Shown here: positions 8,977 to 19,898 of the stretch, one piece after another
Layout: each line of letters starts with the position of its first letter
Position numbering within the stretch: the stretch's first letter is position 1
Source: Lepraria neglecta
Lineage: Eukaryota; Ascomycota; Lecanoromycetes; Lecanorales; Stereocaulaceae
Assembly (NCBI GenBank): GCA_033220425.1
Contig: CM065649.1
Span: forward strand, 2,914,001 to 2,978,000
Direction: 5' to 3'
Length of the DNA stretch: 64,000 nucleotides
The notes under the pieces: generated by a model
Databases searched by the model: none
What the model was told of the DNA's origin: nothing
Seen by the model: the letters and a program-made list of their open reading frames with translations, nothing else
Made by a program: the position numbers and the translations under genes

Positions 8977-9985
8977 GTTGACTGTGTTTTGTTCACGGAT
9001 GGAGCACTGACGAAACAAATGCTTGCATGGAAGAATTCAAAGATTCTTGGATACGTCTTGAGATTTAAATGATTCTCTTAATGATCTGTACAAGGTGAAG
9101 GTCACGTAGAATTCCTCAGTCCATTTGAAAGCTGAGACAAACCATTGAGAGGCGACAAGCTACTTGCGATTGATGAAGCAGTTCAGCAGGCATTCGAATT
9201 CCCTGGGACGATGATTCTCAGGTACTGCAATTCCACAGATAAGCGCACAAGATTGACGTAGTAACAGAAAATTTTGGAGTGAGACCTTGCAAAACGGAAG
9301 CTTGGGGTCACTGAAGGTTTTTCCTGACTTAAGAGCTCCTATCGAAAACACCAAAGTACGGTATTAGAAAATCCCACATAAAGCTTGTGTATTAGCTGCT
9401 TCATGAAACACGTGCCCGTCGTGGGATACGATAGCTAGAATTGAGCTGTATAGTCAGCCTCAAGCAGAGATATATCTCCGCCATTGCAGCGCTTGGTCAC
9501 ACCCAAACAAGGCGGCTTGCGCCACGGCTAGACCACACGAGCATGCGCTATATGCGCTAGGATCGACACGAGGCAAAGAGAGAGAAGGAGATGCAGGCAT
9601 TGAAATGACGTGGCCGTTACAGAAAGATCCTGGACATGTGCTTTGGACATGGGCTCCATACATAGCCTGTAGCAGAGAATCGTCGCCTAGATGATCAGGC
9701 ATTTATATCCAGGATATAGTAATCAGTTCATGGCAAATACTGCATTGATTTGACAATGGAGAAACTTTTGTGATAGGCCATGAAGAGGTTGAGGTCAAAG
9801 AGTAGTCTTGCTTTCTGGAATTGCCGGTTCACCTGCCGGCCCGAAGTCAACATTTACCTATCTCCTCCCATTCGTCACCAACTACCACAATACCACCATT
9901 TCTCCGCCCAGTTCACCAGCAGCCGAGTTCCAAACGGTCTTGACATCCTCTTACCGACTCCGCATTCGACTGCCTAGCGTACACC
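8977..9985. other. Intergenic region between secreted protein and monooxygenase
   Basis: I see no firm gene. A minus-strand frame of 80 residues (9460-9702, MPDHLGDDSLLQAMYGAHVQ...) has six Cys and could be a short exon or a chance frame. Another short minus-strand frame lies at 9160-9354. Both are weak. The region probably carries the two divergent promoters. Confidence 0.35.
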
Positions 9986-11937
9986 ATGATTGACGTCCGG
10001 AGCAACGGTGAGATGGTCCCCAGCTGGGAAAGCCAAAGAAGAGACCCAGATGTCTTTGAGATCACTCCAGACCGCATCAGTAACATTTCAGAATGCTATC
10101 CGCTACATACAAACCCTCGAGGTCGGTCATATCTAACCGCAGCGTTGACACTGTCAGGCCATTGAAAGTCATGCGCTGGAGCTGGGATATCTGGCATCTT
10201 AGCGGCTATCAATCTTCCCCAACAAGTGCACAAGCTTGACCTTACGGTATACGATAAGAACGAGGAACTAGGAGGAACATGGTTCGAAAACAAATACCCC
10301 GGTTGCGCTTGTGGTGAGCATTGCCGTCTCATCTCTGCATGCGGGCAAAGACCATAAGGAAAATCAGATATACCCGCTCATTGCTACCAACTCTCCTTCG
10401 AAGCCAATCCCGCATGGTCATCCTTCTACGCCAAAGCCCCAGAGATCCTTGAATATTGGAAGAGCGTGGCAGACAAGTATGGGTGCAGAAAGTACATGAA
10501 GCTCGGGCGTAAGGCATTGGAAGCACGATGGGACGAGAAGGTCTCAAAATGGGCCGTGAAGCTTGTGAACATTGGAACTCGGGAAGTCTTCGAGGACCAG
10601 GCGGATGCCTTGATAACGGCTATCGGGGCATTGAATGAATGGGAATGGCCTCCTATCCCTAGGCTACATAATTTTGAGGGCAAGCTGTTACATAGTGCCG
10701 CGTGGGACCAAAGTTATGATTATAAGGTGAACTTTCTACACATATTTTGAGGACGCTGCTCATTCTATTATAGGGCAAGAAAGTTGCTGTCATCGGTGCT
10801 GGCTCAAGTGGGATTCAGGTCGTTCCCAGTCTACAGCCAGACGTCGAACGTCTAGATCACTACATACGAGGCAGAACATGGATAGCCGGTGTTTTTGCAA
10901 GAGAAGAGCTGGATAAGCGCGCCGATAACGCAGGCAACTTCGGCTTCACAGCAGAGGAAAAGGCCAATTTGGTCAACGATCCTGTCTCATACCTTGCCTT
11001 TCGCAAGAAGATCGAAGCAGAGCTCCAAGGCGGTCACATCGTCACCATGCGTGGCAGTGATGCCCAGAAATTTGCCCGCGAAGACTTCACCCATATGATG
11101 CGCAACCGCCTGTCCAAGAAGCCTGAAGTGGCTGAGCATCTACTCCCAGACTTCCCACCATTGTGCAAGCGTCTTACGCCTGGTCCTGGGTACCTTGAGG
11201 CCTTGACTGCTGATAACGTCAACGTCATCCCTACCCAGATCTCCCGCGTCACATCTACAGGCATCACCACCGAAGATGGCGTCCATCACTCCGTCGACGC
11301 GATCGTCTGCGCGACAGGCTTCGACACTAGCTTCCAGAGTCGCTTCCCTCTCTACGGTATCAATGGCATATCGTTAAACGAGCGATGGCGAGACTGCCCA
11401 TCAAGCTACCTCGGCATGACAGTCGACGGCTTCCCCAACCATTTCATGTCCCTCGGTCCTAACAGCGGTCTCGGCACCGGCAACCTCCTCATGATACTCG
11501 AACGCCAATCCACATACTTCGCCTCCTGTCTCGCAAGAATGCAAACCCAAAACATCCGCACCATCTCTCCCAAACCCAGCGCAGTCGAAGACTTCTCCAA
11601 CTTCTGCGACCAGTACTTCAAGAACACTGTATTCAGCGATGAGTGCAGTAGCTGGTACAAAGGCGGCAAGAAGACGGGTAGAGTGAGCGCTCTGTGGCCG
11701 GGGAGTAGTTTACATGCTATACAAGTGCTTGAAACCCCGCGGTGGGAGGATTTTGGGTATGAGTATGTGGATGGCAATAGGTTTGGCTGGTTTGGTAATG
11801 GGTGGAGCGAGAGGGATCATGGAAACGATATGGCAAGGACATACTACCTGGATGGGCAAGCGATGCTACGCGAGCCACTTGAGAAGACGAAAGCAGTTGC
11901 CAATGGGCACCTAAATGGAAGAAATGGGCTGCACTGA
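9986..11937 (+). CDS. FAD-dependent (Baeyer-Villiger-type) monooxygenase
   Basis: This is a class B flavoprotein monooxygenase that would use FAD and NADPH to insert oxygen into a ketone or oxidise a soft atom. The substrate is unknown. The FAD site is GAGISG (about 10178-10195), followed by YDKNEELGGTWFENKYPG. After splicing the sequence reads ...CACDIPAHCYQLSFE. The Baeyer-Villiger fingerprint F-x-G-x-x-x-H-x-x-x-W is FEGKLLHSAAWD. The second nucleotide site is VAVIGAGSSGIQ, and ATGFDTSF lies near the end. Two introns are well supported: 10314-10367 (restores DIPAH) and 10727-10773 (joins DYK to GKKVAV). The 5' part is uncertain. From the ATG at 9986 the frame meets a TGA just before GAGISG, and the expected RPLKV block lies in another frame. 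So there is either an unrecognised intron or a small indel. The gene stands alone, with no biosynthetic cluster around it. Confidence 0.8.
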
Positions 11938-12578
11938 GAGCAGGTTCAAGTCCGATGGAAGATAACAATCGAGTTCTTAGTAGGCGTCGCGTCCATGAAA
12001 TCTCAGTTGGCCTAAGCCGTGAAGACGGACAGTTCAAATTTCTCTAGAGCCCAATTTCAACCATCATCCAGGATAGATGGCACTAAACATCCTTATTGCA
12101 ATAGAGGCGTGCTCGCGGATAACAAAATAAGTGGGAATTGCACTGCAATTTTGGCAAGTTTGAAACTCCGCTTCACTGCTGGAGCCTACGTTTCCAGCTC
12201 TTTGCCATTGACAAAAAGCACATACCCAACTCAGGCTATCTATAAACATCCTAGAAAATTATCTGACCAAGTTTTTAACACTTAAATACTGGCTTGCAAA
12301 GAGCCTCATTGAAGTCGATTTTGTCAATCTGCATTGAGCAAGAAGGCCCTTAGGGCCACTATAGATAAGGGCTACGCTAAGATAAAGCGCGTCTCTAACG
12401 CGTCCTCTAGGGAACGCTTTCGGGCACGAGCGATCCTCTCCATCATTTTCATCGATGCTATGTCAATGACTTGCAATTGACACCAGACACTGCAAATGGC
12501 GTTGATCATGGCATTTTGACCACCATCCTCACTATCAGGCTATAGTCTCCCGCCACTGAGCGGTAAAGTACCTTCACC
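11938..12578. other. Intergenic region before the sirtuin gene
   Basis: No gene is seen. Around 12340-12415 the sequence has short inverted and GC-rich motifs (AAGGCCCTTAGGGCC and a GCGCG...CGCGT pair). These could be a remnant of a small repeat, but no boundaries could be set. Confidence 0.35.
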
Positions 12579-14265
12579 ATGCCTCTCGCGGAAGTAACCA
12601 AAGGGGACAATCGCCAGCTCCAAAACATTGCCAACATCCTCGCAGGAGCAAAGAAAGTCGTCGTGGTCACAGGTGCTGGCATTTCCACCAATTGCGGCAT
12701 CCCAGTAAGCTCAAGATGCTCTTTGCCCCGAAGGCTTGCATGCATTGGCTAATCACATCACCCAGGACTTCCGATCCGAGGATGGCCTCTACTCCCTCCT
12801 ACAAGCACAACGTGATGCTGCCTCGTCGACCAAGGTAGTAGCAAGGCCAGAGAAGAGATCGCCTCTCTCTACACGACCTCATACCAATTCAACCCCTGCA
12901 AAGCCTATATCCATTCCCAATAACATCAAGGGTAAAGACCTATTCGATTCACAGCTATGGAAGGACCCTACCAGCACATCAGTCTTCTACACGTTCATCG
13001 CTTCTCTACGAAAGACCATCCAAGAGGACGTGAAAAGAGCCACGCCTACACATCGCTTCATTAGAACGCTTCGCGATCGGCAAAAGTTGGTCAGGTGCTA
13101 CACCCAGAACATTGATGGCTTAGAATCACGACTGGGCTTAAACATGGATATGGCTCGGGGGAAAGGCAATCGGACCCGCTTTACGAAGCAGGCATTAAAG
13201 AAACCTAAGGCTCTAACGCGAGTCATGCCAGGCGGTGATCTCGATGGAGGCTGCGAGGTTGTTCAATTGCATGGAGATCTGGAGGTCCTAAGATGCACTC
13301 TGTGCCAGCAGACATGCCAATGGCAGGAGAAAGACCAGACCCGCTTGTTAACTGGGAAGGCCCCGATATGTCACTTCTGCACCATCACGAACCAGGACCG
13401 GCAAGATCGAGGAAAGAGAGGCACCAAGGTTGGCACACTTCGACCGAATCTCGTTCTATACGGCGAGGAGCATCCATCGGCCGATGCTGTCGGGACTATC
13501 ACAGCTCACGATCTCGCATTATCGCCGGATGTGCTCTTGGTCCTAGGCACATCACTACACGTCCACGGGCTCAAGATACTGGTGAAGGAATTCGCAAAGG
13601 CGGTCCATGCCCGAGCGAATGGGAAGGGGAAGGTGGTCTTTGTGAATCTCTCGAAGCCATCTGAAAGCATGTGGAAGGACGTGTTCGATTACTGGGTATC
13701 GATGGACTGTGATGAATGGGTCGATACATTGAGGCGACACAGACCAGACATGTGGCAGATACAACGAGAACTGAAACCTCCCGTGTCAAAAGGACTCAGC
13801 AATGACGGCTCCAGTCCTATCTCGGATCCGTACCTTGCATCAAAGGCTCATGAGGACAAGGAGAATGTCCCTATTACGACGCAGAGTCAGAAGGAATCTC
13901 GTCCACTAGTCGTAATAACGCCGAAGAAGGAAAGACCGCTGCAGGACCAAGCATCCAGCTTCATAGAACAATTGAAGCAAGCCGCCTCGTGCGCAACGCT
14001 TGGGAAATCAGAAACGGCACGAGACTCTTCACAACTGCCTACACCTCCATCAACTGGCCGGAAGGGCAGGTTTCACGTGCCTTCAGCCAAGCGATCTTGG
14101 GACGAAGAGGACGGAGATCTGCTGGCAACGCCTTCGAAGAAACGAAAAGCTATGGTGTCAATATGGGAGGATCCTGATACAGGCAATCGCCGGCGGCAGG
14201 TCCACAGGGTCTATACAGAGGCGGCACCGAGATGGTCATGGGTTAACACAACCCGAGGACGCTAG
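12579..14265 (+). CDS. Sirtuin, NAD-dependent histone deacetylase (Hst3/Hst4-like)
   Basis: An NAD-dependent protein lysine deacetylase, expected in the nucleus. Yeast Hst3/Hst4 remove acetyl from histone H3 Lys56. Exon 1 is 12579-12704. The intron is 12705-12765 (GTAAGC...CAG, with a CTAAT branch site) and exon 2 runs to the TAG at 14263-14265, giving 541 residues. The splice joins GIP to DFRS and so restores the sirtuin signature GAGISTNCGIPDFRS (residues 32-46). Other marks are TQNID (155-159), the catalytic His of LHGD (211) and the zinc Cys pairs 219/222 and 244/247. GTSLHVHG closes the NAD pocket. The insert of about 60 residues after DFRSEDGLY and the long basic, disordered tail fit the Hst3/4 group. 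The tail has a KEN box (407-409), TP/SP sites and a KKRK stretch that could be a nuclear signal. Subgroup assignment is inference. Confidence 0.9.
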
Positions 14266-14746
14266 ATTTGAGCCTCACCAAAGATTTGGGCTGCTGAATC
14301 AGTAAGAATATACGAAGCATATGGCTTCGACGGCGCAGGCAGAGATTTTACTTTTCGGTCCCTTGGGGCAAGCCAAGGCCAAGAGTGGCAGTAACATATT
14401 AATCAGCTCGCCAGTCCCACCAAAAATCCACCATTAAGCTTAAACTTGCTATATGACTCGCATCTGACATGCTCAGCCTTCCCCGAGACTCGGATCAGGT
14501 CGGCCGCGACGTTTTTCGGTGAAGTCACAGGGCTACCTTTCAGCCCTACGAAACTGCGCCTCTTCATCTTAGGAACTTCATAATCACCTTCAGCCTTTTG
14601 TTTCCTTCATCCTTCATCTACGATCCAGACTCTACCCCCTCAAATACACCAAACTCACTGTAAACCTGTGTCAGAGCCATCTGTCCGAACTACAGTATCC
14701 GTAAGCAACGACGCAAACGAAGGATCCCTCACTACTCAACCTCACC
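14266..14746. promoter_or_regulatory. Intergenic region and CT-rich leader of the glycine-zipper gene
   Basis: No gene is seen. The last 170 bases before the ATG at 14747 are rich in C and T with many CTT/TCA runs, as in pyrimidine-rich leaders of well-expressed fungal genes. No TATA box could be assigned with confidence. Confidence 0.4.
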
Positions 14747-15493
14747 ATGTCAGACCCCTACCGCCCTTCGAACTACCATGCTTCCACATACAATCCGTCA
14801 AGTTACGCTCCTCAAGACGCCTATGTCTCCGGAGCCTTGACCACTCGGCCCGGGTCCAGCGGATACGACGACAGCCGAGGCTACTACCCTTCGCAAAGCA
14901 ACATGGAGCTGTCGCAGTCCTCCTATCGCCGTTCAAGTGGCGGAGCCGATTCCAACTATCTGGACCCGGACGGCCACCGCTCCAGCCGACGCCACAAGAG
15001 CTCAAGGTCTCATTCCCGCCATGGTGACGACCACGAGAGGGACAGAGATGGAAAAGGTGGCAGGGAGAGGAGCAAATCGCGCGGCAAAGAGTGGGGAGCT
15101 ACAGCCGTGGGCGGGGCAGCCGGCGCATTCATAGGCAATGAAATCGGCCACGGACCCCTCGGCATAGCAGGCGGTCTCATAGCCGGCGCAATTGGTGCTC
15201 ACGAGCTTGAGAGAAGACACGAAAAGCATCAGGTCAAGAAGCGTTTGGAAGAGGATGGTGGACGCCCATCCCATCACCGGCGTCGGAGCAGTGGGGGGCT
15301 CTTGAATGGTGTGAAAGGCAAAGTGGAGGGCTTCCTTAACCCGGATGGCGGAGATAAGAGACGGTCGAGGAGCCATGTGGGGAGTAGTAGGAAGAGTGCG
15401 AGGGATTATGATGATTATGATAGTTATTCGGATGATGAGAAGTATGAGCGGAGGAGCTTGAAGGGGGGGAGGAGCAGAAGGGATGATTATTAG
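14747..15493 (+). CDS. Glycine-zipper protein with disordered Ser/Arg-rich ends
   Basis: A 248-residue protein in a single exon. Residues 1-115 are Tyr/Ser/Gly-rich, then Arg/Ser/His-rich, and look disordered. Residues 117-151 hold a glycine zipper of the 17-kDa-antigen/2TM type, GATAVGGAAGAFIGNEIG and GPLGIAGGLIAGAIG. Two Gly-spaced hydrophobic helices of this kind could insert in or press against a membrane. A charged helix follows (ELERRHEKHQVKKRLEE), then a basic tail ending GGRSRRDDY. Fungi have many proteins of this layout, and their exact role is not known. The stop codon lies inside the first copy of a 31-bp tandem duplication, so the C-terminus may differ between strains. The CT-rich leader and strong codon bias suggest real expression. 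Confidence 0.8.
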   Translation: MSDPYRPSNYHASTYNPSSYAPQDAYVSGALTTRPGSSGYDDSRGYYPSQSNMELSQSSYRRSSGGADSNYLDPDGHRSSRRHKSSRSHSRHGDDHERDRDGKGGRERSKSRGKEWGATAVGGAAGAFIGNEIGHGPLGIAGGLIAGAIGAHELERRHEKHQVKKRLEEDGGRPSHHRRRSSGGLLNGVKGKVEGFLNPDGGDKRRSRSHVGSSRKSARDYDDYDSYSDDEKYERRSLKGGRSRRDDY

Positions 15494-15524
15494 TGGGGGG
15501 AGGAGCAGGAGGGATGATTATCAG
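15464..15524 (+). repeat. 31-bp tandem duplication over the stop codon
   Basis: Two units (15464-15493 and 15495-15524, period 31) share GGGGGGAGGAGCAG-GGGATGATTAT. The first ends in TAG, the stop of the glycine-zipper gene. The second ends in CAG and lies in the +1 frame, which stays open to 15713. Confidence 0.85.
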
Positions 15525-16540
15525 GGGGTTTTGGAGCCGGGGAGAGGGAGGGCGTTTGGGCGTGGAAGAAGCTGGGACGGACATTTTTGGGGCGGTCGGA
15601 GCCCTTTGATGGAGGCGGTGGGTGCAGATATGGAGCGGGTGGATGGGCATATGCGGGGCTACAAGCCCTTTGAATCGACATGCCTTGGTTACGGACACGA
15701 TTGGCACTTTTGATGGGCTCTTCCCTGGTGAAATGGACTGTATGATGGCATGCTACGGATACATTGGACGTGATCTTACGTGATCTTGGGAGGATTTCCT
15801 TGGTATAGTGTCAGGCTTTGGGGCTATGACTTTGATTATGGCAATGATTATGACCATAAACGCATAACGAATTGTAATGAAACACTTTTAGCACTATAAT
15901 GCAATCCTTCACGAGTATTCGAGCATGGAAGTTACCAGTTGCGACTTCCTTAAATGTTTCTTGGCGCGCGTCTGCGCTCTTCCCTAGCTGCCAGGATGCA
16001 CATTTCCATGCTTACAAACTCTGCCTTGTTGGCACGTCATTCGCATTGTACCCTGCTAGGCTTCGCATTATGAGATCATGACTGAGAACATCAGCCTTGT
16101 GCATTGTTGAGCTGTGTTGAGGCCCGAAGTCTCGATTCGGCTAGCAACGAGGCTGTGCTGGCATCTTGTGGCCTACCTTTGTTTTCATCACACCTTCTAC
16201 CATCCAACAACAATGCACCATCAATAAAGTATCTCTAGATTCTGAATTCTTACGCTTGCTACACACTCTCAAAAGCTTCCTCGAGCCAAATGCAGCTGTG
16301 CAATTTCTAGCTCTCGGATCGCCACATTGTCAGTACCAGCCGACGACCAACTTGCTGGCGGCCCCACGTGGGAGACGAGGACGATGGCTTAGCGGGCGGT
16401 GACTTAGCAGACGATCAGACACAACCTCGAGAACTAAGCCAGTAGAGGACACTAAACGCCTTTCGCCGTTTGAACATTACATGACCCCTTCTACAATACC
16501 ACGTGATTGTGCAGACGCAAAGGCTGTTTGATCAGTCGCG
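15525..16540. other. Intergenic region without recognised gene
   Basis: The plus frame 15483-15713 (Gly/Arg-rich, ending GYGHDWHF) continues the duplication in a second frame and is probably not translated. From 15720 to 16540 I see no gene, only short open frames without features. Confidence 0.4.
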
Positions 16541-16549
16541 TCTACGCTG

Positions 16550-16790
16550 GGCTATTGACAAATTCACCACTAATCATCTCTTCAATTAACGCTATATCAA
16601 TTCTATATGACCTCTCTGTAAGCGCAATAGCGATTCTATTAGACCTCCCTATCCTAAATCCCATAAACATATACACTATCAGAATTACTATAGAATATAG
16701 AAAACAGGACAGAGAATTAGAGCTACATACCAAGCTAAAGCTGCGAACCAATATATAATATTAAACTACTCCAGTCTTTCCCGCTATCTT
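16550..16790. repeat. AT-rich patch, likely decayed repeat
   Basis: The composition drops to AT-rich, with CTATAT-, TAGAATAT- and CTAAATC-like words seen in the altered transposons to the right. No ends or coding parts can be assigned. It sits directly before the HET relic. Confidence 0.35.
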
Positions 16791-16814
16791 TAAGGAAAGC
16801 TCGACTTAAGAGGT

Positions 16815-18545
16815 TCTACCGGATGTATTTTTCGATATCTACCACTGGACAAACAAAGCAAACAGATTCCAACGCCTATAAGTTGCCCATTACCCGAAAC
16901 CTTGCCTCGGCCTTTGCCTTACCTTCGAGACAAACATGAACCACGCACTCTATGGATTGACGCCATATGCATAGATCAGCAGACCATGCAAGAGCGTGGC
17001 CATCAGGTGGGTATGATGTGAGAGATCTTCACTATGGCAACCCGAGTTATCGTTTGGTTGGGTCCTGTAAAGCATGGCAGCGAACAAGTTTTCTCTACGC
17101 TGTCTGCTCTAAGCCTTAAAACAGACTTCGATTGGGACTGCCATCAACTCAGTCTTGCGGATGGTCCTGATCCGAATGAGGCCGACACTTCAATTGCTTT
17201 GAGTTTTACTCCAGAGATATGGAACTCGATTGGGTTCCTTCTTAAACGTGCTTGGTTCGAAAGATTATGGATCTGGCAAGGAGGTCCACTCCGCTAAACC
17301 TAGCTCTTACATCCAGTGTGGTCGCCATGTCCTTCTATGGAGCCAATTCTGCGGTGCAATAGCCTCCTTATATAGCAAGCCATGGATCGCTAACCAAGGC
17401 TCATCAAAGTTATTTCGACCTTTTCGGGATCCTCGGAACCGTATAGTTAGAGTCTTTCGGCTTGTGAACACAGCTATGGCAACGGAATCATTGTCACTGA
17501 AAATCCTACTTTTCTCGCACAGACTATTTTGAGTGCGCAGATCCGAGAGATCGGATCTATGTACTGTTAGGTCTCGTTCGGCAAAAAGAAGCGGAGCTAA
17601 TCGAGCCTGGTTATACGAAAAGCGCGTCCAGAATTTACACAGAGGCTTTCTTGCATATTGTCGACCAGCAACAAGATCTAAATTTAATCCGAAGATGCAG
17701 CAAAGGGCTAAGATTTCGGTACGACGCCTCCTAGGTATCGAATTTTTATAAATCACCTGAAAAGGTCGAAATTCCAATCCGTCGCGCGAGTGCTGACTCG
17801 TTTTCGGAGGCTTGTTGTCGCACAATCAATTGCAACAACTTCGACGAGCCGTTCCTTTATGAACGTAGTCTACCAAGCTTTCAAAGAGCCTATGATGAGT
17901 TGTGACACGTATTGTACCCTATAAGTAAGAACATAGATGTACCGTTTCAGAAGGAGGACGATGGTCATCCGGATCAGTGTGTTCTTGGTCGAAGTCTGTG
18001 TGTCTCTGAGACTGACATAGTTGAGGGCTGCAGTGTGGCAGGGCCTATTTGCGAGGCGGTACATCGGACTACTTAACATGAATACTCAGGTTGGCGATGA
18101 GGTTTATGTACTCCTAGGTTGCGATGCTCCTATGATCTTGCGGCGCATCAGTTCACTGGATAGTCGTGGCGGCAGCTCACTGGAATATCATGGCCCCAAC
18201 TCACAAGGTTATCATGAGGTCATAGGAGAATATTACTTTCAAGGCCTAATCGACGGCGAAGGGCTCTTGGGTCCCTTCCGCGAAGGTTGGAAGACCCAGT
18301 TCCGTGAAGACAGGAATGGGCGCCTGGTTCCAGCTTACGTGGACAAGTCGGGGTGAGTCACCAAAGATGATCCAAGGGTTGCTGCACTACCAGAGCTCTA
18401 GCAGTTTCAACACCATGTCGACGAGGAGATTTACAACATCTAGGTCAACGGCCAAACCGGCGAAACGACCGAGAAGGACCCCTACATGACTGTAGAAGCG
18501 TTGAGGAAGCGAGGACTGGATTTACAAGAGATTTTTCTAAGATGA
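16815..18545 (+). pseudogene. Decayed HET-domain (heterokaryon incompatibility) gene
   Basis: Family marks occur in the right order on the plus strand. They are RTLWIDAICIDQ and VIVWLG (HET block 2, about 16935-17070), LLKRAWFERLWIWQ (about 17245-17283), DPRDRIYVLLGL (about 17535-17575) and a C-terminal VGDEVYVLLGCDAP with VIGEYYFQGLIDGE (about 18080-18265). HET proteins act in the cytoplasm as triggers of the cell-death reaction when unlike hyphae fuse. Here the reading frame is interrupted several times, so the copy is treated as a fossil. It marks the border between the gene-bearing and the transposon-filled part. Confidence 0.8.
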
Positions 18546-18649
18546 AGCTCCGTAAGGAATGGCGGAACAGTAATACTCAGAGTATCGCGCGCCTGGCCCT
18601 CTCAGAGTTTGAAGCAGTGCCCGATGACCTTCCCAGCAAACGCTGTTGT

Positions 18650-19852
18650 AATCTGGTTGCCTGATTGCTCTTTATGCGATTCTATTATCTTTCTCCGCTA
18701 GTTACAGGCAGAATTATTAGTAAATAGATAGAGATATCTATTAGTACTCTATAGCTTCCTATCTCTTAGCTAGTTAGTTAATTAAGTATTTTCTACTATT
18801 ATAATAGATTATAGTTTTAAAATAGTCTACTTACTACTTCCGCTATATCTCTTTAAAATACTATTACTCCTCTTAACCTACCTACCTCTATATTATAGAG
18901 GAAGGATATAGCTTATTCGCCTTTACTAAGCTTAAAGGCCCTAAAAACTTTAAGATCTAGTAGTATAATATATAATTTACTCTTACTAACGCCCTCCTAT
19001 TTAAATATATTAATAGTATTTATCCTTATCCTCGCTCTAGCCCTATTCCTAATAGGTCTTCTAAGGCTATAAAGGCTAAGAGTCTAGGAGATTAGAACTC
19101 TTAGGATACTTAGAACGGCTAGACCTCTATCTTACTAGGTTATATATACTCTTAGGATATCTAGTAGTTTTTAGATATTAAGGCGTTATTATCTTAGATA
19201 TCTATTTAGACCTTAGACCTTCTAAAGGAGAAATTTACCCTATTAGAACTTACCGCTAAATAGGTAGTATTATCTAAATTATTGTCTATCTCTTATAAAG
19301 GCTCTATTACTAATATATTAGCTAAGTTTAAGATAGTCTAGATAGAAATAACTAATCTTAATATTAAGTTAAAGGATATTATCCTTCTAATACTTTTTAA
19401 TAATCTAGAACCTAAGTAGAATTAATACCCTACTATTCTAAATAAGAAGGTTTAGAAGGATAATTCTATTAAGGACTTTATTAATTATAAATAGAGAATA
19501 AAGAATAAGGTTTCTACTTACTAGATAAGAACTAGACCTAAGTCTAATAGTAATAATCTCTACTCTTACTATAGATCTAAGGCTTACTAGAAGCCTTTTT
19601 ATAAAAACTATAATAAAGATTATTATATCTACTATTAGAAAGGCTATCTTAACTATATTTATCCTAATAAGTTTAAGCCCTTATAGTATTCTTCTTCTCC
19701 TAATAAATCTTCCTCTTAAAAAAGCTAGTAATATCCTATTATCTAAGTCTTCTCCCTATTAATAATTATAATAATCTAGATACCTTCTACTCTTCTCTCT
19801 TTCCTACTTCCCTTACTAATCTAGTATTTTTAGACTAGATTATAAATACTCC
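18650..19852 (+). mobile_element. Copia-like LTR retrotransposon relic, gag part (fossil)
   Basis: Heavily C-to-T/G-to-A altered DNA. The gag-like start (LKGP-x-NFKI, about 18930) and a zinc-knuckle-like stretch (about 19620-19680) point to a Ty1/Copia-type gag. It is broken in very many places and old. No LTRs could be recognised. Insertion of the inverted-repeat element at 19853 splits it, and the relic resumes at 27978. A second copy of its central part (19100-19245) lies at 28220-28370 in the same direction. Confidence 0.5.
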
Positions 19853-19898
19853 TATAGCCCGGAAAGATATAGGATGGTATGGGATATTGGCTCTCTTA

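Noticed and set aside
9986-14265. A biosynthetic cluster around the monooxygenase
   Set aside because: No polyketide synthase, peptide synthetase, terpene enzyme, transporter or pathway regulator is near; the sirtuin next door is a general chromatin enzyme.
14742-15707. Minus-strand frames opposite the glycine-zipper gene
   Set aside because: They mirror the plus-strand gene, whose codon pattern and protein features are clearly better.
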